A stretch of DNA of 64,000 bases from Silene latifolia (lineage: Eukaryota; Streptophyta; Magnoliopsida; Caryophyllales; Caryophyllaceae). The stretch covers positions 17,548,948 to 17,612,947 of the forward strand of contig NC_133532.1 in NCBI RefSeq assembly GCF_048544455.1. Direction: 5' to 3'. Shown here in pieces: positions 1-10,327 of this stretch. The notes beneath the pieces are model-generated. The model was given only the letters and a program-made list of their open reading frames with translations, ran no database searches and had not been told where the DNA came from. Positions within the stretch are counted from its first letter, which is position 1. The number at the start of each line of letters is the position of its first letter. Position numbers and translations under genes: made by a program.

Positions 1-233
1 CTAGGGTTTCTTGCTTTCCCTCCAAGTTATCCCTAATTTGACATTGGGTAGGACTTTCCTTCTTTAGATCTCGCAAGATGTTGGACTCTCATAAGCTTCT
101 CCCGCGTGGACCAAAGCCCATATCCTGCGCTACTTGCTGACGCTGGCACCCTGACTCCCTGATACCCTGCATCCCGTAACGCTCCCAGGCCTGCTGCCCC
201 AAGTCAGCCCATATCCAGATTTTGGGCCTAACA
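1..233 (-). repeat. Element A 3' LTR (partial)
   Basis: Positions 1-233 match 9646-9878 without indels and with one mismatch. The repeat ends in CCTAACA, the TG...CA terminus when read on the minus strand (TGTTAGGCCC). The remaining part of the LTR lies left of the window. Confidence 0.95.
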
Positions 234-254
234 GTTTGCTCCCAATTTTCTGCG
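234..254 (-). other. Polypurine tract of element A
   Basis: Directly inside the 3' LTR. On the minus strand it reads AAAATTGGGAGCAAAC before the LTR TGTTAGG. It is nearly the same as the tract of element B at 9952-9968 and is the expected plus-strand DNA primer site. Confidence 0.75.
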
Positions 255-362
255 AAAACTGCAACCCTAATTATTTGAGCTGGAAATTGCAGTGTATCGT
301 TGAGTGACTTCTCGCATACTCCATTTCAATTCACATTTCTGAAAACCCCAACTACCCCTTCC

Positions 363-370
363 TATTTAAT
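363..370 (+). promoter_or_regulatory. Possible TATA box of the element A antisense gene
   Basis: TATTTAAT lies about 160 bases before the antisense gene ATG at 529, in a CT-rich leader. Element B has TTTATAA at a similar place (10124-10130). This is inferred from position and sequence only. Confidence 0.35.
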
Positions 371-528
371 CTCATCCGCCCACCATTTTCTCTTTCATCA
401 TCATTTCGCCTCCTCAAAACCTTCAACTTTACGTCTCCCCAAATCCCCTCTTCGTCAACGTCCTTTCACTGCCAGCGCCGCCTTCATCCGTCCTCTCAGG
501 TACTTTCACTTCTCTCTCCTCGTTTATC

Positions 529-2429
529 ATGGCTAAGACTCGATTAACATCATCCTCCTCCACCACTATCGACCTCGAAAACAATGACTTCCCTTCACAG
601 GGAGTCCTCAAAAGACCGCATTCCGGCGACTCCCACTTAACCCAAGAGGATATACCTAGGATCAAAGCTCTGCTGGGGTTGGGTGATGATGTGGTGATCC
701 TCATCCCAAACCTGGCCAGAAAGCAGACGCCTTCCGCGTGGGGTGGATCTGCTTGTATACCTATCCCTTCGCCCTTGGCCTCAGATTTCCTTTTCCCCTG
801 ATGATTCAAGAGTTCATTCGTTTGAACTCCCTACCCATGGCCCAAATCGCCCCTTATGCATGGAGAATCCTTTTGTCCACCATTGCTCGAACAAAACACG
901 GGCGCGAGATTGGGTTATCGATCCGGCCCATAGGTTTGAGTGTCGGCCATCGGGGCACGGCCAATATACTTTCAGGGCCGTGGAGAAGACTGAAAACTTC
1001 CTCCAATCGGCTGCTAAAGGGAAGGACGATGGGTGGTATGAGGATTTTTTCTATGTCAAGCTTGATTCTCTCCCCATTCATGCTGATTACTTGTTCGAGC
1101 ACTGGGTTTTTGCTAAGAGTAAGTATATTTTGCATATCTATTTTTGATTGTTCTTGTCACTTACTATTCTTACTCTTTGATCTGATGCAGAACTCACGAA
1201 CCCCAAGAAATCCGAGGACGAGGATACTTCTGTTGCCAAGCTCTTTTCCATCCCTGAAGATCGCAGGCTGTTTTCCCTTTTGCTCTCTGGCTTAGCCGAT
1301 TCTGCTACTGAAGAAACCATGTCTTCTGGTAAACATCTTTCAATCTCTTGGAATCTCTTGCCTTCAATGGCTCTTTATTCTGATCCCCTGCGTTCTTGTG
1401 CCCCTGCAGGAAGTGCTAAACCGTCTGCCTCTGAGATCCTGATGCGCCATGCTAGGAAAAGGACTGCTGATTCCTCTCACTCCCCTGCCTCCTCAAGAAG
1501 GAGATCCTCCTCCAGGCCTGCTCCAGAGCCTATTGAAGTCACCCCAATATCGCGCGCACCTGGGTCCCCCGTTCACACTGACGAGCTGCTTCTACGCCTC
1601 CCTGCTGAGTTTGGGGACGCTGATCGTGCCAATTACTGGCCTGCACTAGAAAGGCTTCTGACCCCGGCTTGCTCTAAGGCGTTTGACTCGACTGCCCCCC
1701 AGGAAATGACCGACCTGGCTGCAGAACACTGCTTCCTGGTGAGTCTCCTTTCACTGCTTCTTTTCTTCCTTTGCCCATGTGCTTCCATGGCTAACGTGTT
1801 TTTTATTGCAGTCTCTTCAATCTTCCCTCTACCTTCGTAAGATGCTGCAGAGGGCCAAGGTTGAATGTCTGGTCTCCGTTGGGAAGAACAAGGAGCTCAC
1901 AGCTACCTGCGCTAAGTTGAGGGAGCAGCTCCATGCGGCCCTAAAGGAGAAGGAGGCAGCGAAAGACCAGCTGGCGAGGACCCAGGAGGCTAATTGCGTT
2001 CTGACTGCTGGGTTGACAAAGGCGGAGGCCCGTGCTGATGAGATGGCTGAGCTAGCCAAAAATGTGGGTGCCTATATTGCTTTTGAGGGGCGGATTGACT
2101 GCATCCATGCTTATACTGAGGGGAGGCACACGTCCTGGAACCTGGAGGAGGAGCTGGCAGAGTTTGCTCGTGCATTTCTCAATGGCATGGACCTGAGCGC
2201 CCTGTTTCCTCCTGAAGCTGAAGCTGCTAACCCGTAGCCTGAGTACACAGCCATGGATATTTCTGGAGCCATCTCTGGGACTGTCGAGGAGATCCTAGCT
2301 GGGGAGACTGGTGATGGCGCCACTGCAACTCCTGAGGCTGTTCAGGCACCTACAACGGAGAAGCAAATAGAGCATGGGGAGCAGAGCAATGGTCAGGAAG
2401 CAGTTATCGAGAGGATTGACCTCTCTTAA
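529..2429 (+). pseudogene. Antisense spliced gene of Tat element A (aORF), degenerate
   Basis: Runs opposite to pol, between pol and the 3' LTR. Four exons can be placed: 529-1118, 1191-1328, 1410-1738 and 1812-2429. The introns of 72, 81 and 73 nt have GT-AG borders with good donors (GTAAGT, GTAAAC, GTGAGT) and acceptors (TGCAG, TGCAG, TTGCAG); phases 1, 1 and 0 keep the frame. The N-terminal exon has a motif resembling the plant Transposase_28 / putative gypsy-type transposon family (GLRFPFP near 770-790, then IAPYAWRILL), then a GWYEDFFYVK segment. Exon 4 encodes a charged helical stretch, probably coiled coil (residues rich in K, E, L and A around 1850-2060), and an acidic tail. Damage: one-base deletions near 708 and 918 relative to element B, and an in-frame TAG at 2235 before the likely original stop at 2427. 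The role of such antisense proteins is not established. Confidence 0.75.
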
Positions 2430-3355
2430 ATTTTATTTCAAATTTTCTGGGGACTTGGCCCTGTGTGGCGCAAGTTTTGTAAAAAACTCTTTTTCATTTT
2501 CTTCCTTGTTTTGGTACGTTTTGTGCCTGCCGGTGTGCAGGTTTTGAACTTTTGATGGCGCCTGCTAAAGGTAGCAGGTGCCCTAACTTAAAGTGGCTCT
2601 GGGCCCAGGTTTTTAGGCCCTACTTTTGTTATACTTGCGTTTTGCCACTGATTCCTGGAGTTTTGATTCCACATAGATATACCCAGTAAGCTGACCTGGC
2701 TCCAGGTGCACAGCTCTTGTTCCTGGCGATAAACTTTTGATAACATATTTTACCCATGACGTAAAATATCTTATCACTAGGGTTAGCTGATTAGAGCGTA
2801 CCTTCATTGAATGTTTCTGACTAACAAGGAATGTTGCGTTCCTTGTGGTTCCAGACGTTTGAAATCGGTGCGTGCACTCTTTGATCGACGACATAGCTAT
2901 GGGATTACTGAGTTAACGTTAAGGTATGGGTGGTATTAGTATGCCGTACCCTGCGCGCTACCTCGGCGTATGCTCTCCATGTGGCTTGACTTAAGATAAG
3001 CGTCTTCGTAGCCTCACATGGCAGGGGCTGGACCCTTAAAGTGTTCCTCATCTGACAAGTAACCAACATTAGTGTCAAAGCCTTTCTTCGTAGAAGCATT
3101 TTAAGGTCCAAAGTAGTGCAAATTACTGTGTCTTTGTCTCATGGTGTTCCAGGGCAACACTGGATCCAGGAAGCCCACGGCTGGACTACTTGGTTTAAAA
3201 ACGACTCTACTTAACTAAAAAACAAAAATTTTTAAAAGAGAGAAAAGTTTTCTAAAACACACTGACGCCTAGAGCATATACTAACCCCCACCCTTTTTTT
3301 TTTTGCTTCACGGACTTTTGAAAGGTCCTTTGTACACTAAAATTTTGGCACTTTG
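2430..3355. other. Element A spacer between antisense gene and integrase
   Basis: The 3' ends of the antisense gene and of pol converge here. It contains GTTTTGTAAAAAACTC-type T-rich sequence after the antisense stop, a short inverted repeat around GGCGCCTGCTAAAGGTAGCAGGTGCC (about 2559-2582), and no ORF with recognisable homology. In element B the equivalent spacer carries a tandem duplication; I see none here. Confidence 0.6.
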
Positions 3356-4407
3356 TCAGACAAAGTACCGTTTCAAGTGACGGATGTTCCAGGGTTTATC
3401 CAGGATTTGACCGTGCATGGTCATCAACCTGTATGCCCCATTCTTGACAACGCTTTCGACCTGATATGGCCCTTCCCATTTGTAGGCAAATTTGCTCCTT
3501 TGTGGTTCTTGGTATTTTCGAATACCCTTCGAGTACAAGGTCCCCACTTCAAGGGTCCTTATCTTGACATTCTTGTTGTACGTCCTTGCGCGGCCATTGT
3601 TTATATGATGCCATACGTATGTAGGCACTTTCTCGTAGCTCATCAAGCGTATCCGGACTTCGGCCATTTCGACTTTGTTACGCTCTGCCCGTCCGACGGT
3701 AGTATCGATTCGTGCGTGGGTACCAGAACTTCCGAGGGTATCACTGCCTCTGCCCCGTATACGAGGTTAACGGAGTTTGGCCTGTTGCCATTTTCGGTGT
3801 TGTCCTGTCTGACCAGAGTACCAGTGGTAGTTCATCTGCCTATTTTCCCCCCAGCTCTTCCGGCCCGTTTTCTCGAGGTTCTCCACAATGATCTTATTCT
3901 TTGGACTCGCTTGGCCGTTGGTTTGTGGATATACGGGGCCGACTTTCTTAGTGTTATGTTCCATCGTGCACAAAAGCCCTCGGTGTTATCGATATGAATC
4001 GGGACCCGTTGTCGCATATGATATCGGATGGTATCCCAAATCTGCTTATGATGTTGCGCTTGATGAAAGAGATCACTCTTTGTTCTTTTACCTCTGTCAT
4101 TGCCTCTGCTTCAATCCACTTTGAGAAGTAGTCGGTCATGACTAACATATATACTCTGTTTCCTGGAGCTCTGGGCAGTTTACCCACTATGTCCATGCCC
4201 CACATCATAAATGGCCATGGGGAGATAATCGGATGCATTGGTTCTCATTGGTGGTGGATTCTTTGGAGCCGCCTTTTGGCATGACTCACGGCGTTTAGCG
4301 TGATTTACGTCTGTCACGCGCATGGTGGGCCGAAATACCCTTGTCTCAAGATTTTGTTTGTGAGACTTCGTCCTCAGCGTGGTTCCCACATTCTCCATTG
4401 TGCACAT
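3356..4407 (-). pseudogene. Integrase of element A, broken
   Basis: Fragments in three frames together cover a gypsy integrase. The core shows the first catalytic Asp in GMDIVGKLP and the second in IICDNGS. The third motif (GQAExxNK in element B) is shifted by a one-base deletion just before the catalytic Glu. The C-terminal part (3356-3667) keeps KFAYKWEGPYQVE and ends with HLKRYFV. The zinc-binding HHCC region near 4300-4407 is out of frame. At least three frameshifts make it non-functional. Function in the family: inserts the cDNA into the genome. Confidence 0.85.
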
Positions 4408-4410
4408 CTT

Positions 4411-5250
4411 TCAATCTTGTTTGACTTCCTCTTTGCTTAAGCACCGAGGCATGGTCCCGCCAATGATTTTCAAGAGAATATTATCAATCATGATGTATCT
4501 AGAAGCTTTTATTCTGAAACTTTGTGCTTCTTTTCTGTCTTCAGGGAGTGTCCCATCCCTTACCCAATTTAGGTATGGAACCCTCCAATCTGCATCCTGC
4601 TGTCCTACTGCGGAAACCAGCGTCCTGGCACCTTGTGCACACTGCATGTGTACATCCTCTTTCATTGGTCCCTGATCTGGCTCTCCCTGGATGGCTGGGG
4701 TCAACACATGAGTAATCGGTATGTTTGATAGTTCGTGGCTGGAAGGTGGATCCCAACGTGGCAGAGCGTCGCCTCCACGTTCGCTCCTCCCGCGGCACCG
4801 AGTTATCTTGAATGTTCTGAATTTTGACTTTCGCTCTGTGGCTATTTTCAAGTAAGCTATCATCTTTGGATCACGCGCTACATACTCATTGTTTACATGA
4901 TTTACCACAAGTAAGGAGTCACTGTATACCCTCAGGTTCCTCTCCTTGAGCCCTGACGCCATCTGCATCCCAAGTATAAGAGCTTCATATTCGGCTTCGT
5001 TGTTGGTTGCCTTGAACTCACACCTAATGGCTTGCACTATCATGTCTCCTTTAGGAGATCGAAGGACCAAACCTACGCCAGCCCCTCTTGCATTTGAGGC
5101 TCCATCAATGTACAAGGTCCATATTTCACCATCCTAATTCCCTGTTATCGCCAAAATTCCTTCTTCTGCCTCCCTACGGGTGGCGGGGCAGAAGCCAGAG
5201 ACGAAATCTGCCAGGGCTTGGGATTTTATCGCCGTTCTGGGTTCAAATTG
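4411..5250 (-). pseudogene. Archaeal-type second RNase H (aRNH) of element A plus linker
   Basis: Begins at LYIDGASNARGAGVGLVL (about 5115-5060), the RNase HI-like start with the first catalytic Asp, followed by NNEAEYEALILG with the catalytic Glu and YSDSLLVVNHVN with the next Asp. This extra RNase H downstream of the retroviral-type RNase H is diagnostic of the Tat lineage. The reading frame breaks near 4800, where the helix-forming NVEADALA motif is expected. The linker towards integrase (DWRVPYLNWV) follows at 4590-4560. An in-frame TAG lies just before LYIDG. Confidence 0.82.
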
Positions 5251-6597
5251 CAAGTCATAGGCACTAAGGTGGTACTGACCACTTAGTCATTCTGCCTGAA
5301 AGTTCAGGCTTCCTCATAATAGTCTTTAGCTGGTAATTGGATATGACATGGATGGTGTGAGATTCAAAGTACGACCGCAGTTTATAAGAAGCAGTAACCA
5401 AAGCCAATGCTAGTTTTTCAAAGGAAGTGTACCTGGTCTCTGCAGGGAGCAGAGACTTGCTAATGTAATACACGGGATGCTGCACTCCTTCTTGTTCTTT
5501 GACCAAGACTGCGCTTACGGCTGCTTCCGTGACTGACAGGTACAAAAATAGTGGTTCCCCTTGCTCAGGTTTCGCGAGTAATGGTGGCGTGCTTAGGTAG
5601 CTTTTGAGTTCTGCGAATGCTTTTTCATGCTCCTCAGTCCATTCGAACTTCTGACTCTTCCTCAATATATCATAGAACAGTTTGCACCTATCCGAGGCCC
5701 TTGATATGAATCTGTTTAGGGCCGCCACCTTCCCCGCCAGCCTCTGCACATCTCTTGGCTTCTGGGGTGATTCCAGCTGGAGTATTTCTCTTATCTGTTC
5801 TTTGCTTGCCTCAATTCCCCTCTGGGTCACCATATACCCTAGGAATTTTCCTGAAGATACCCCAAACGAGCATTTGGACGGATTAAGTTTCATTTTAAAC
5901 TCCCTTAACGTTTGGAAGGTGTCTGCTAAGTGCTCCATGTGCATTCCTGCTTTTTTGGACTTCACCACCATGTCGTCTATGTATACTTCCATGGTCTTTC
6001 CTATTTGTTGCTTGAACATTTTATTTACCAAATTACTGTACGTGGACCCGGCGTTCTTTAGGCCAAAGGGCATGACCTTGTAACAATATATGCCTATTTC
6101 CGACATGAATGCTGTTTTCTCTTGATCTTGTGGATGCATCTTGATCTGATTATAACCGCTCCAGACATCGAGGAAAGTGAGTACCTCGTGTCCTGCAGTA
6201 GCGTCCACCATTGCATCGATATGTGGCAGTGGGAAGGGATCCTTGGGACAAGCTTTGTTTAGATCCGTGAAATCTACGCACACCCTCCATTTGCCGTTCT
6301 TCTTGGGCACCACTACTACGTTAGAGAGCCACTCAGGGTAACTGACTTCTCTAATTTTATCTGCTGCCAGGAGACTGTCTACTTCTTTGTTAATGACCTC
6401 ATTTCTTTCGCGCGAATTTTCTTCTCTTCTGCATCTACTGGGGTGCAGCTTGGGTTCACGCTTAATTTATGCGAAATAACGGATGGGTCTATGCCTACCA
6501 TATCATTGTGGGACCAGACAAGCGATCCATGTTGTTCTTGAGAAATTGAATCAGCCGGGTTGCGCAGACTCTTCACGCAAGTTGCCCCAATCAACAC
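5251..6597 (-). pseudogene. Reverse transcriptase and retroviral-type RNase H of element A
   Basis: A 349-codon open stretch (5264-6313) covers RT from VPKKNGKWRVCVDFTDLNK through the catalytic YIDDMVV (coded at 5966-5984) to the thumb and the RNase H domain (LFLYLSVTEAAVSAVL, TSFEKLALAL). The upstream part (6379-6597, GATC...WSHNDMVGIDPSVI) is in another frame, so a frameshift lies near 6315-6430. Another lies near 5275, before the join to the second RNase H. Catalytic residues of RT are present. Family function: copies the element RNA into DNA and degrades the RNA strand of the hybrid. Confidence 0.88.
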
Positions 6598-7259
6598 TGT
6601 CCTATCCGGTGTTCCTCGTCAGTGTATCTGGTCTAGCTCCTCCGAGGGAGGCTCCTTGTATCTCGTCGAGGTGCCCGGTCCTGTAATTGCTATGAGGGGA
6701 GCTTGGTTGTAGCCTTGAGGGCTTGGGTATAGCGGTTTCGGATTCCTCTTAATCTCCTTTTACCGTAACCGTGCCCCGTGGTGTTGGGAACTTGAGACAA
6801 CGATGATATGTTGAAGGCACCGCCTTCATCTGATGCAGCCACGATCTTCCTAGTATCACGTTGTAGGTGGTTGGACCTTCGATGACTAGGTATCTCACTA
6901 GTTTATTAACTCATTCAATATACGTTGGGATGGTTATCTCACCCACTGAATGCGCGGTCTCCCCACTGAATCCCACCAGGGGCACAGATTTCTTTATCAG
7001 GTTTTCTTTATCGAAACCCATGGTTTTGAGGGTTTCGAGCATGATAAGGTTCACGAGCTTCCCGTATCTACCAATGCTTTCCGTACGGTGCAATTGCCAA
7101 TGGATAACGTTATAGTTAGGGCATCGTCGTCTTCGCTCGTGCCGCTTTCCATGTCGGGTCTCTCATCGAAAGTTACCGGGGTAAATTGCTCGGCTTACGT
7201 ACGAAGTTTCGGATGATCCCCTTTACTTCCGGTGGCTTTCCTCTTGGCGTGAGAATATG
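6598..7259 (-). pseudogene. Aspartic protease region of element A
   Basis: The active-site motif DTGSS is coded near 7055-7068. It is followed after a one-base shift by NLIMLETLKTMGFDKENL and VPLVGFSGETAHSVGEI (6911-7050), which align with the protease of element B. No long ORF spans the domain: frameshifts occur right after DTGSS and near 6900. Family function: cleaves the Gag-Pol polyprotein. Confidence 0.75.
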
Positions 7260-9269
7260 TCAAACCCGATAGCTCGGACACTTTGTTATCACGTTAATAA
7301 TTTTCGTGCATATGGGTGGGAGCGAAGGAAGCACCAGTTTCTTCGCTTCCCTCCTGTCCTGCTTGCCCCCACGTGATAGCAGGTGGTCCAAGTTTCCTTT
7401 GCGTACCTGAAACTTTACTTCCTTTCGCAACCTGTAGCAGTCTTCTGTTCTGTGACCTATGTCCTGGTGCCATTCGCATCTTTTGCTGCTGTCTCTGTCA
7501 TCGTTGGGTCGGTCCTGAGTGGGAGGCTTCGGCCACCTTACCTGATCGCCCAGGCTCCTCAGTGCTTTCAGCAGTCCTTCCATTCCCGTGTTGAATCCGT
7601 ATTCGGATAGTTTAGGAGGATCTTTGGGAGTCGTCAATTTCTTTGAGTTTTTTCGCTACCCCGCCGATATTGGGTCCTGCTTTGTCTTGTTTAGCTGTCG
7701 TCTTTCTTTTCTGTTGCAAACTTCCTGCTTGTCTTGTCAAAGCTTGATGTACCCTTTCTAGCCTGTATGTCCTCTTCTAACCTTAATGCCGCTGTAGCTC
7801 TCTGCTGGACTTCATCGAATCTTTCACAAGGGTACATCGTTAATTCTTTGTAGAGGCTGGATTCCTTATCCAGGCCCTGCCTGAAGGCATTGATGGCAGT
7901 GGACGTATCGTAGCCCCGTATTGAGACTTTCTATGCATTGAACCTGGTGACATAATCTTTGATTGGTTCACCTATATCCTGGACGATCCTGTACAGGTCG
8001 CTTGGCTGCTTGGGTGTTCTCCGGCTGCTGGAGAACTGTTGGTTAAATGCGTTGACTAAATCAGCGAATGAACTTATGGTCCCGTTAGGCAAGCCAACGT
8101 ACCATTGTAATGCTGCTCCGGTTAGGGTTGAACCGAATCCTTTACACATACATGCCTCCTTTGAGGCTCCCGTGGCGGTAGTAACCATCATCTTCTGCTT
8201 GAATTGATCGATATGATCACGAGGGTCGTGGTTCCATCGAAGAGGGTCATCGTTGGGACGCTAAATCCTTTTGGTAAGGCCACCGTAGCTATATTGTCGT
8301 GAATGGTGAGTCAAGCATAGCTTTCGGGGTGCAGCCATCTCCATAGGCGGGGGCATTCACGGGACCCTCCGGAGGAGGCTCCGTAGTTCTGCATCGCTCT
8401 TGTTCTATGTATGTCTCTCTCCCGGCGGGTCACGGATGCTCCGTGATCGACGTTCGCTCCTCGTACGAAGTTTTTTGTTCGGGACCTCGTTTGACGTGCT
8501 CGCAATGTTGCGCCACCGAGTGCCTTCCTGTATATTCAACTTGATTCGAATCGGCATCCTGGTTATTGGGACCGCAATCGTAGCCCTGCTTCTCTGCTGT
8601 CCCACCGCTCCTGATGTGGGTGTAGGCTCTTGGCGTGCTGGTTCCTCGTCTGGTGTTAATGCCCCCAGTCCTGTTGGGACCAGGCCTCCTCTTGGCTGTG
8701 GTGTTCCATCCATGTCTAGCCTGAGTTCTACTTCGCGTGGTAACACCCGTGCCTGCCTTCGATCCCCACTTTCTCCTGGCGGCCTTCCGGATCCGTCTTC
8801 CGCACCCAAGGGGTCGAACTAGCGGCCCGGCTCCTTAATTCGTTGATCGCGCTCGGGGAGATTGTTGTCCTCTTCCATCTGGGATCTCATGCTTCTATTT
8901 TCGCTTTGCATAGTCCTGATGGTCCTAGCTAATGTGTCCAACCCGCTTATCATGATGCTGGTGGGACTCGGAGGAGCCTGAATCTGTTGCCTGGGTTGTG
9001 CTCCTCTTTCAGACTGCATGACTCCCTGCTGTCCCTGGACGACTCCTGGATCTCTAGTCTGAGCCCTTCCCGAAGATGGACTTGCTGCTACCTGGGAACT
9101 CTGACTTTGTTTTTGGCTGGTATCTCGGAGCGAGTGGTGGTTTTACCCGAAGTTTCTGACGCGCCGCCGCCGCCGAGGGAGATGGTATACGTGTTCTTCT
9201 TTGAAGGGGCGACACTGTGTTCTTTGGTACACCGACGTTACCTGAGGTTGTTTCTTTGTGTCCGGACAT
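7260..9269 (-). pseudogene. gag of element A, broken
   Basis: The start is the ATG at 9269 (MSGHKETTSGN), about 45 bases inside the PBS. A low-complexity N-terminal part follows, then the capsid-type retrotrans_gag region (GFGSTLTGAALQWYVGLP and DLVNAFNQQFSSS, 8140-8020), continuing as DLYRIVQDIGEPIKDYV. The C-terminal part (7260-7637) has the unusual zinc knuckle CEWHQDIGHRTEDC (C-x2-H-x4-H-x4-C) seen in Tat elements. The segments 9019-8819, 8809-8405 and 8191-7931 share one frame and are interrupted by stops; frameshifts separate them from 9269-9054 and from 7637-7260. Confidence 0.83.
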
Positions 9270-9312
9270 GTTTTGACTGTTGAGTAGACTGACTAACGAA
9301 GACGACCACTAT

Positions 9313-9330
9313 GCCCCACGGTGGGCGCCA
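9313..9330 (-). other. Primer binding site of element A, tRNA-Lys type
   Basis: On the minus strand: TGGCGCCCACCGTGGGGC, complementary to the 3' end of plant tRNA-Lys (acceptor ending GGTGGGCG plus CCA), three bases inside the LTR. Known tRNA sequence from memory; the match extends 18 bases. Confidence 0.85.
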
Positions 9331-9333
9331 AAC

Positions 9334-9878
9334 TGTTTTGGTAAATTTCTACCAATTTGGGGTTAAAGCGGTCTTAGCGTTAGGTCAATGTTACGATTTG
9401 AATGATTATTGTATGTTATCCTGTATGAACGACTTAAACGAAGAACACAAGCAATTTTGGTGACGCGGAAAACCCGATGTGGGAAACAACTGCGGGGGGA
9501 GACGGAATCCCACCAATATTTTCACTATAATTGGAGAGGAAATACAGTTCGTATGCTTGCTATGAATGCTAGGGTGTAGTTCTTGTATTTTCTGATGATC
9601 TTTCTTCTTTGCATTGAGGCTCTTTATATAGGGGAGCTCGTTGGGCTAGGGTTTCTTGCTTTCCCTCCAAGTTATCCCTAATTTGACATTGGGTAGGACT
9701 TTCCTTCTTTAGATCTCGCAAGATGTTGGACTCTCATAAGCTTCTCCCGCGTGGACCAAAGCCCATATCCTGCGCTGCTTGCTGACGCTGGCACCCTGAC
9801 TCCCTGATACCCTGCATCCCGTAACGCTCCCAGGCCTGCTGCCCCAAGTCAGCCCATATCCAGATTTTGGGCCTAACA
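9334..9878 (-). repeat. Element A 5' LTR (545 bp)
   Basis: Bounded by TG at 9334 and CA at 9877-9878 and flanked by the PBS. Its right 233 bp repeat 1-233. It carries a minus-strand TATA box at 9622-9630, so U3 is the right part and R-U5 the left part. Confidence 0.93.
9622..9630 (-). promoter_or_regulatory. TATA box of element A 5' LTR
   Basis: The minus strand reads CTATATAAAGAGCC, about 250 bases from the U3 end. Suited to drive the genomic RNA of A leftwards. Confidence 0.7.
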
Positions 9879-9951
9879 CACGGCCCAACTCCTTAATGTG
9901 TATTATGTGAGCTTACTCCATTAGGTCAATATGCAGATTTTAGCTCAAACA
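9879..9951 (-). repeat. Remnant of element B 3' LTR beside element A
   Basis: CACGGCCCAACTCC through CTCAAACA matches the right end of the 5' LTR at 19237-19309 with few changes. The sequence stops at 9879 because A inserted here. Confidence 0.92.
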
Positions 9952-9968
9952 GTTTGCCCCCAATTCCT
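9952..9968 (-). other. Polypurine tract of element B
   Basis: The minus strand reads GGAATTGGGGGCAAAC directly before the LTR terminus TGTTTGAGC. Confidence 0.82.
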
Positions 9969-10123
9969 TATGAGATACGTCTCGAGGCGTCGAATAAGGA
10001 ATTTACGCATTCATTTTTTTTTGAAAAACCCTACGCCATCTTTTGCACTTCTTTCTGCGTACTCATCATTGCTCTTGTTCCCCACTCCCTCATTTCTCGC
10101 GCCTCCTCCTCTCTCTCTCTTCC

Positions 10124-10130
10124 TTTATAA
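10124..10130 (+). promoter_or_regulatory. Possible TATA box of the element B antisense gene
   Basis: TTTATAA in a pyrimidine-rich tract about 200 bases before the ATG at 10328, at a place comparable to 363-370 in A. Positional inference. Confidence 0.4.
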
Positions 10131-10327
10131 CCCCAACCTCCACCTTACTTCATTTATCCTCAAAACCCTTTTTTCCAAAAACTCTCCTCCTCCCTAAACT
10201 CTCATCCTCCCTTTTATTTTCTCTCGCCGGATTCCAGCACCACTCCTCGCCGTCACTCTTTCCCAGGTACTCCTCCCTCTCCTCCTTTCTTTAATTTTTC
10301 CCTTCTCTCTCTCTCTCTCCTCCAACC

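Larger units (their letters stand above)
1..9878 (-). mobile_element. Element A: Tat-lineage Ty3/gypsy LTR retrotransposon, left end outside window
   Basis: The order read on the minus strand is 5' LTR (9334-9878), PBS, gag, protease, RT, RNase H, archaeal-type RNase H, integrase, non-coding spacer, plus-strand antisense gene, polypurine tract, 3' LTR (1-233, truncated by the window). The second RNase H and the antisense gene are known traits of the Tat lineage (Retand, Grande and relatives). The visible 233 bp of the 3' LTR differ from the 5' LTR at one base (A at 132, G at the matching position), so insertion was recent, yet gag, pol and the antisense gene all carry frameshifts and stops. 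The copy was therefore probably already defective when it moved and was mobilised in trans. The right end lies inside the LTR of element B. The 5 bases after it are CACGG; the left target duplication is outside the window. Confidence 0.93.

Noticed and set aside
300..536. ORF of 78 codons upstream of the antisense gene
   Set aside because: Begins in the leader, Ser- and His-rich with no counterpart in element B.
3353..3997. Plus-strand ORF of 214 codons
   Set aside because: It is antisense to the integrase of element A and has no homology of its own; the minus strand shows integrase motifs.
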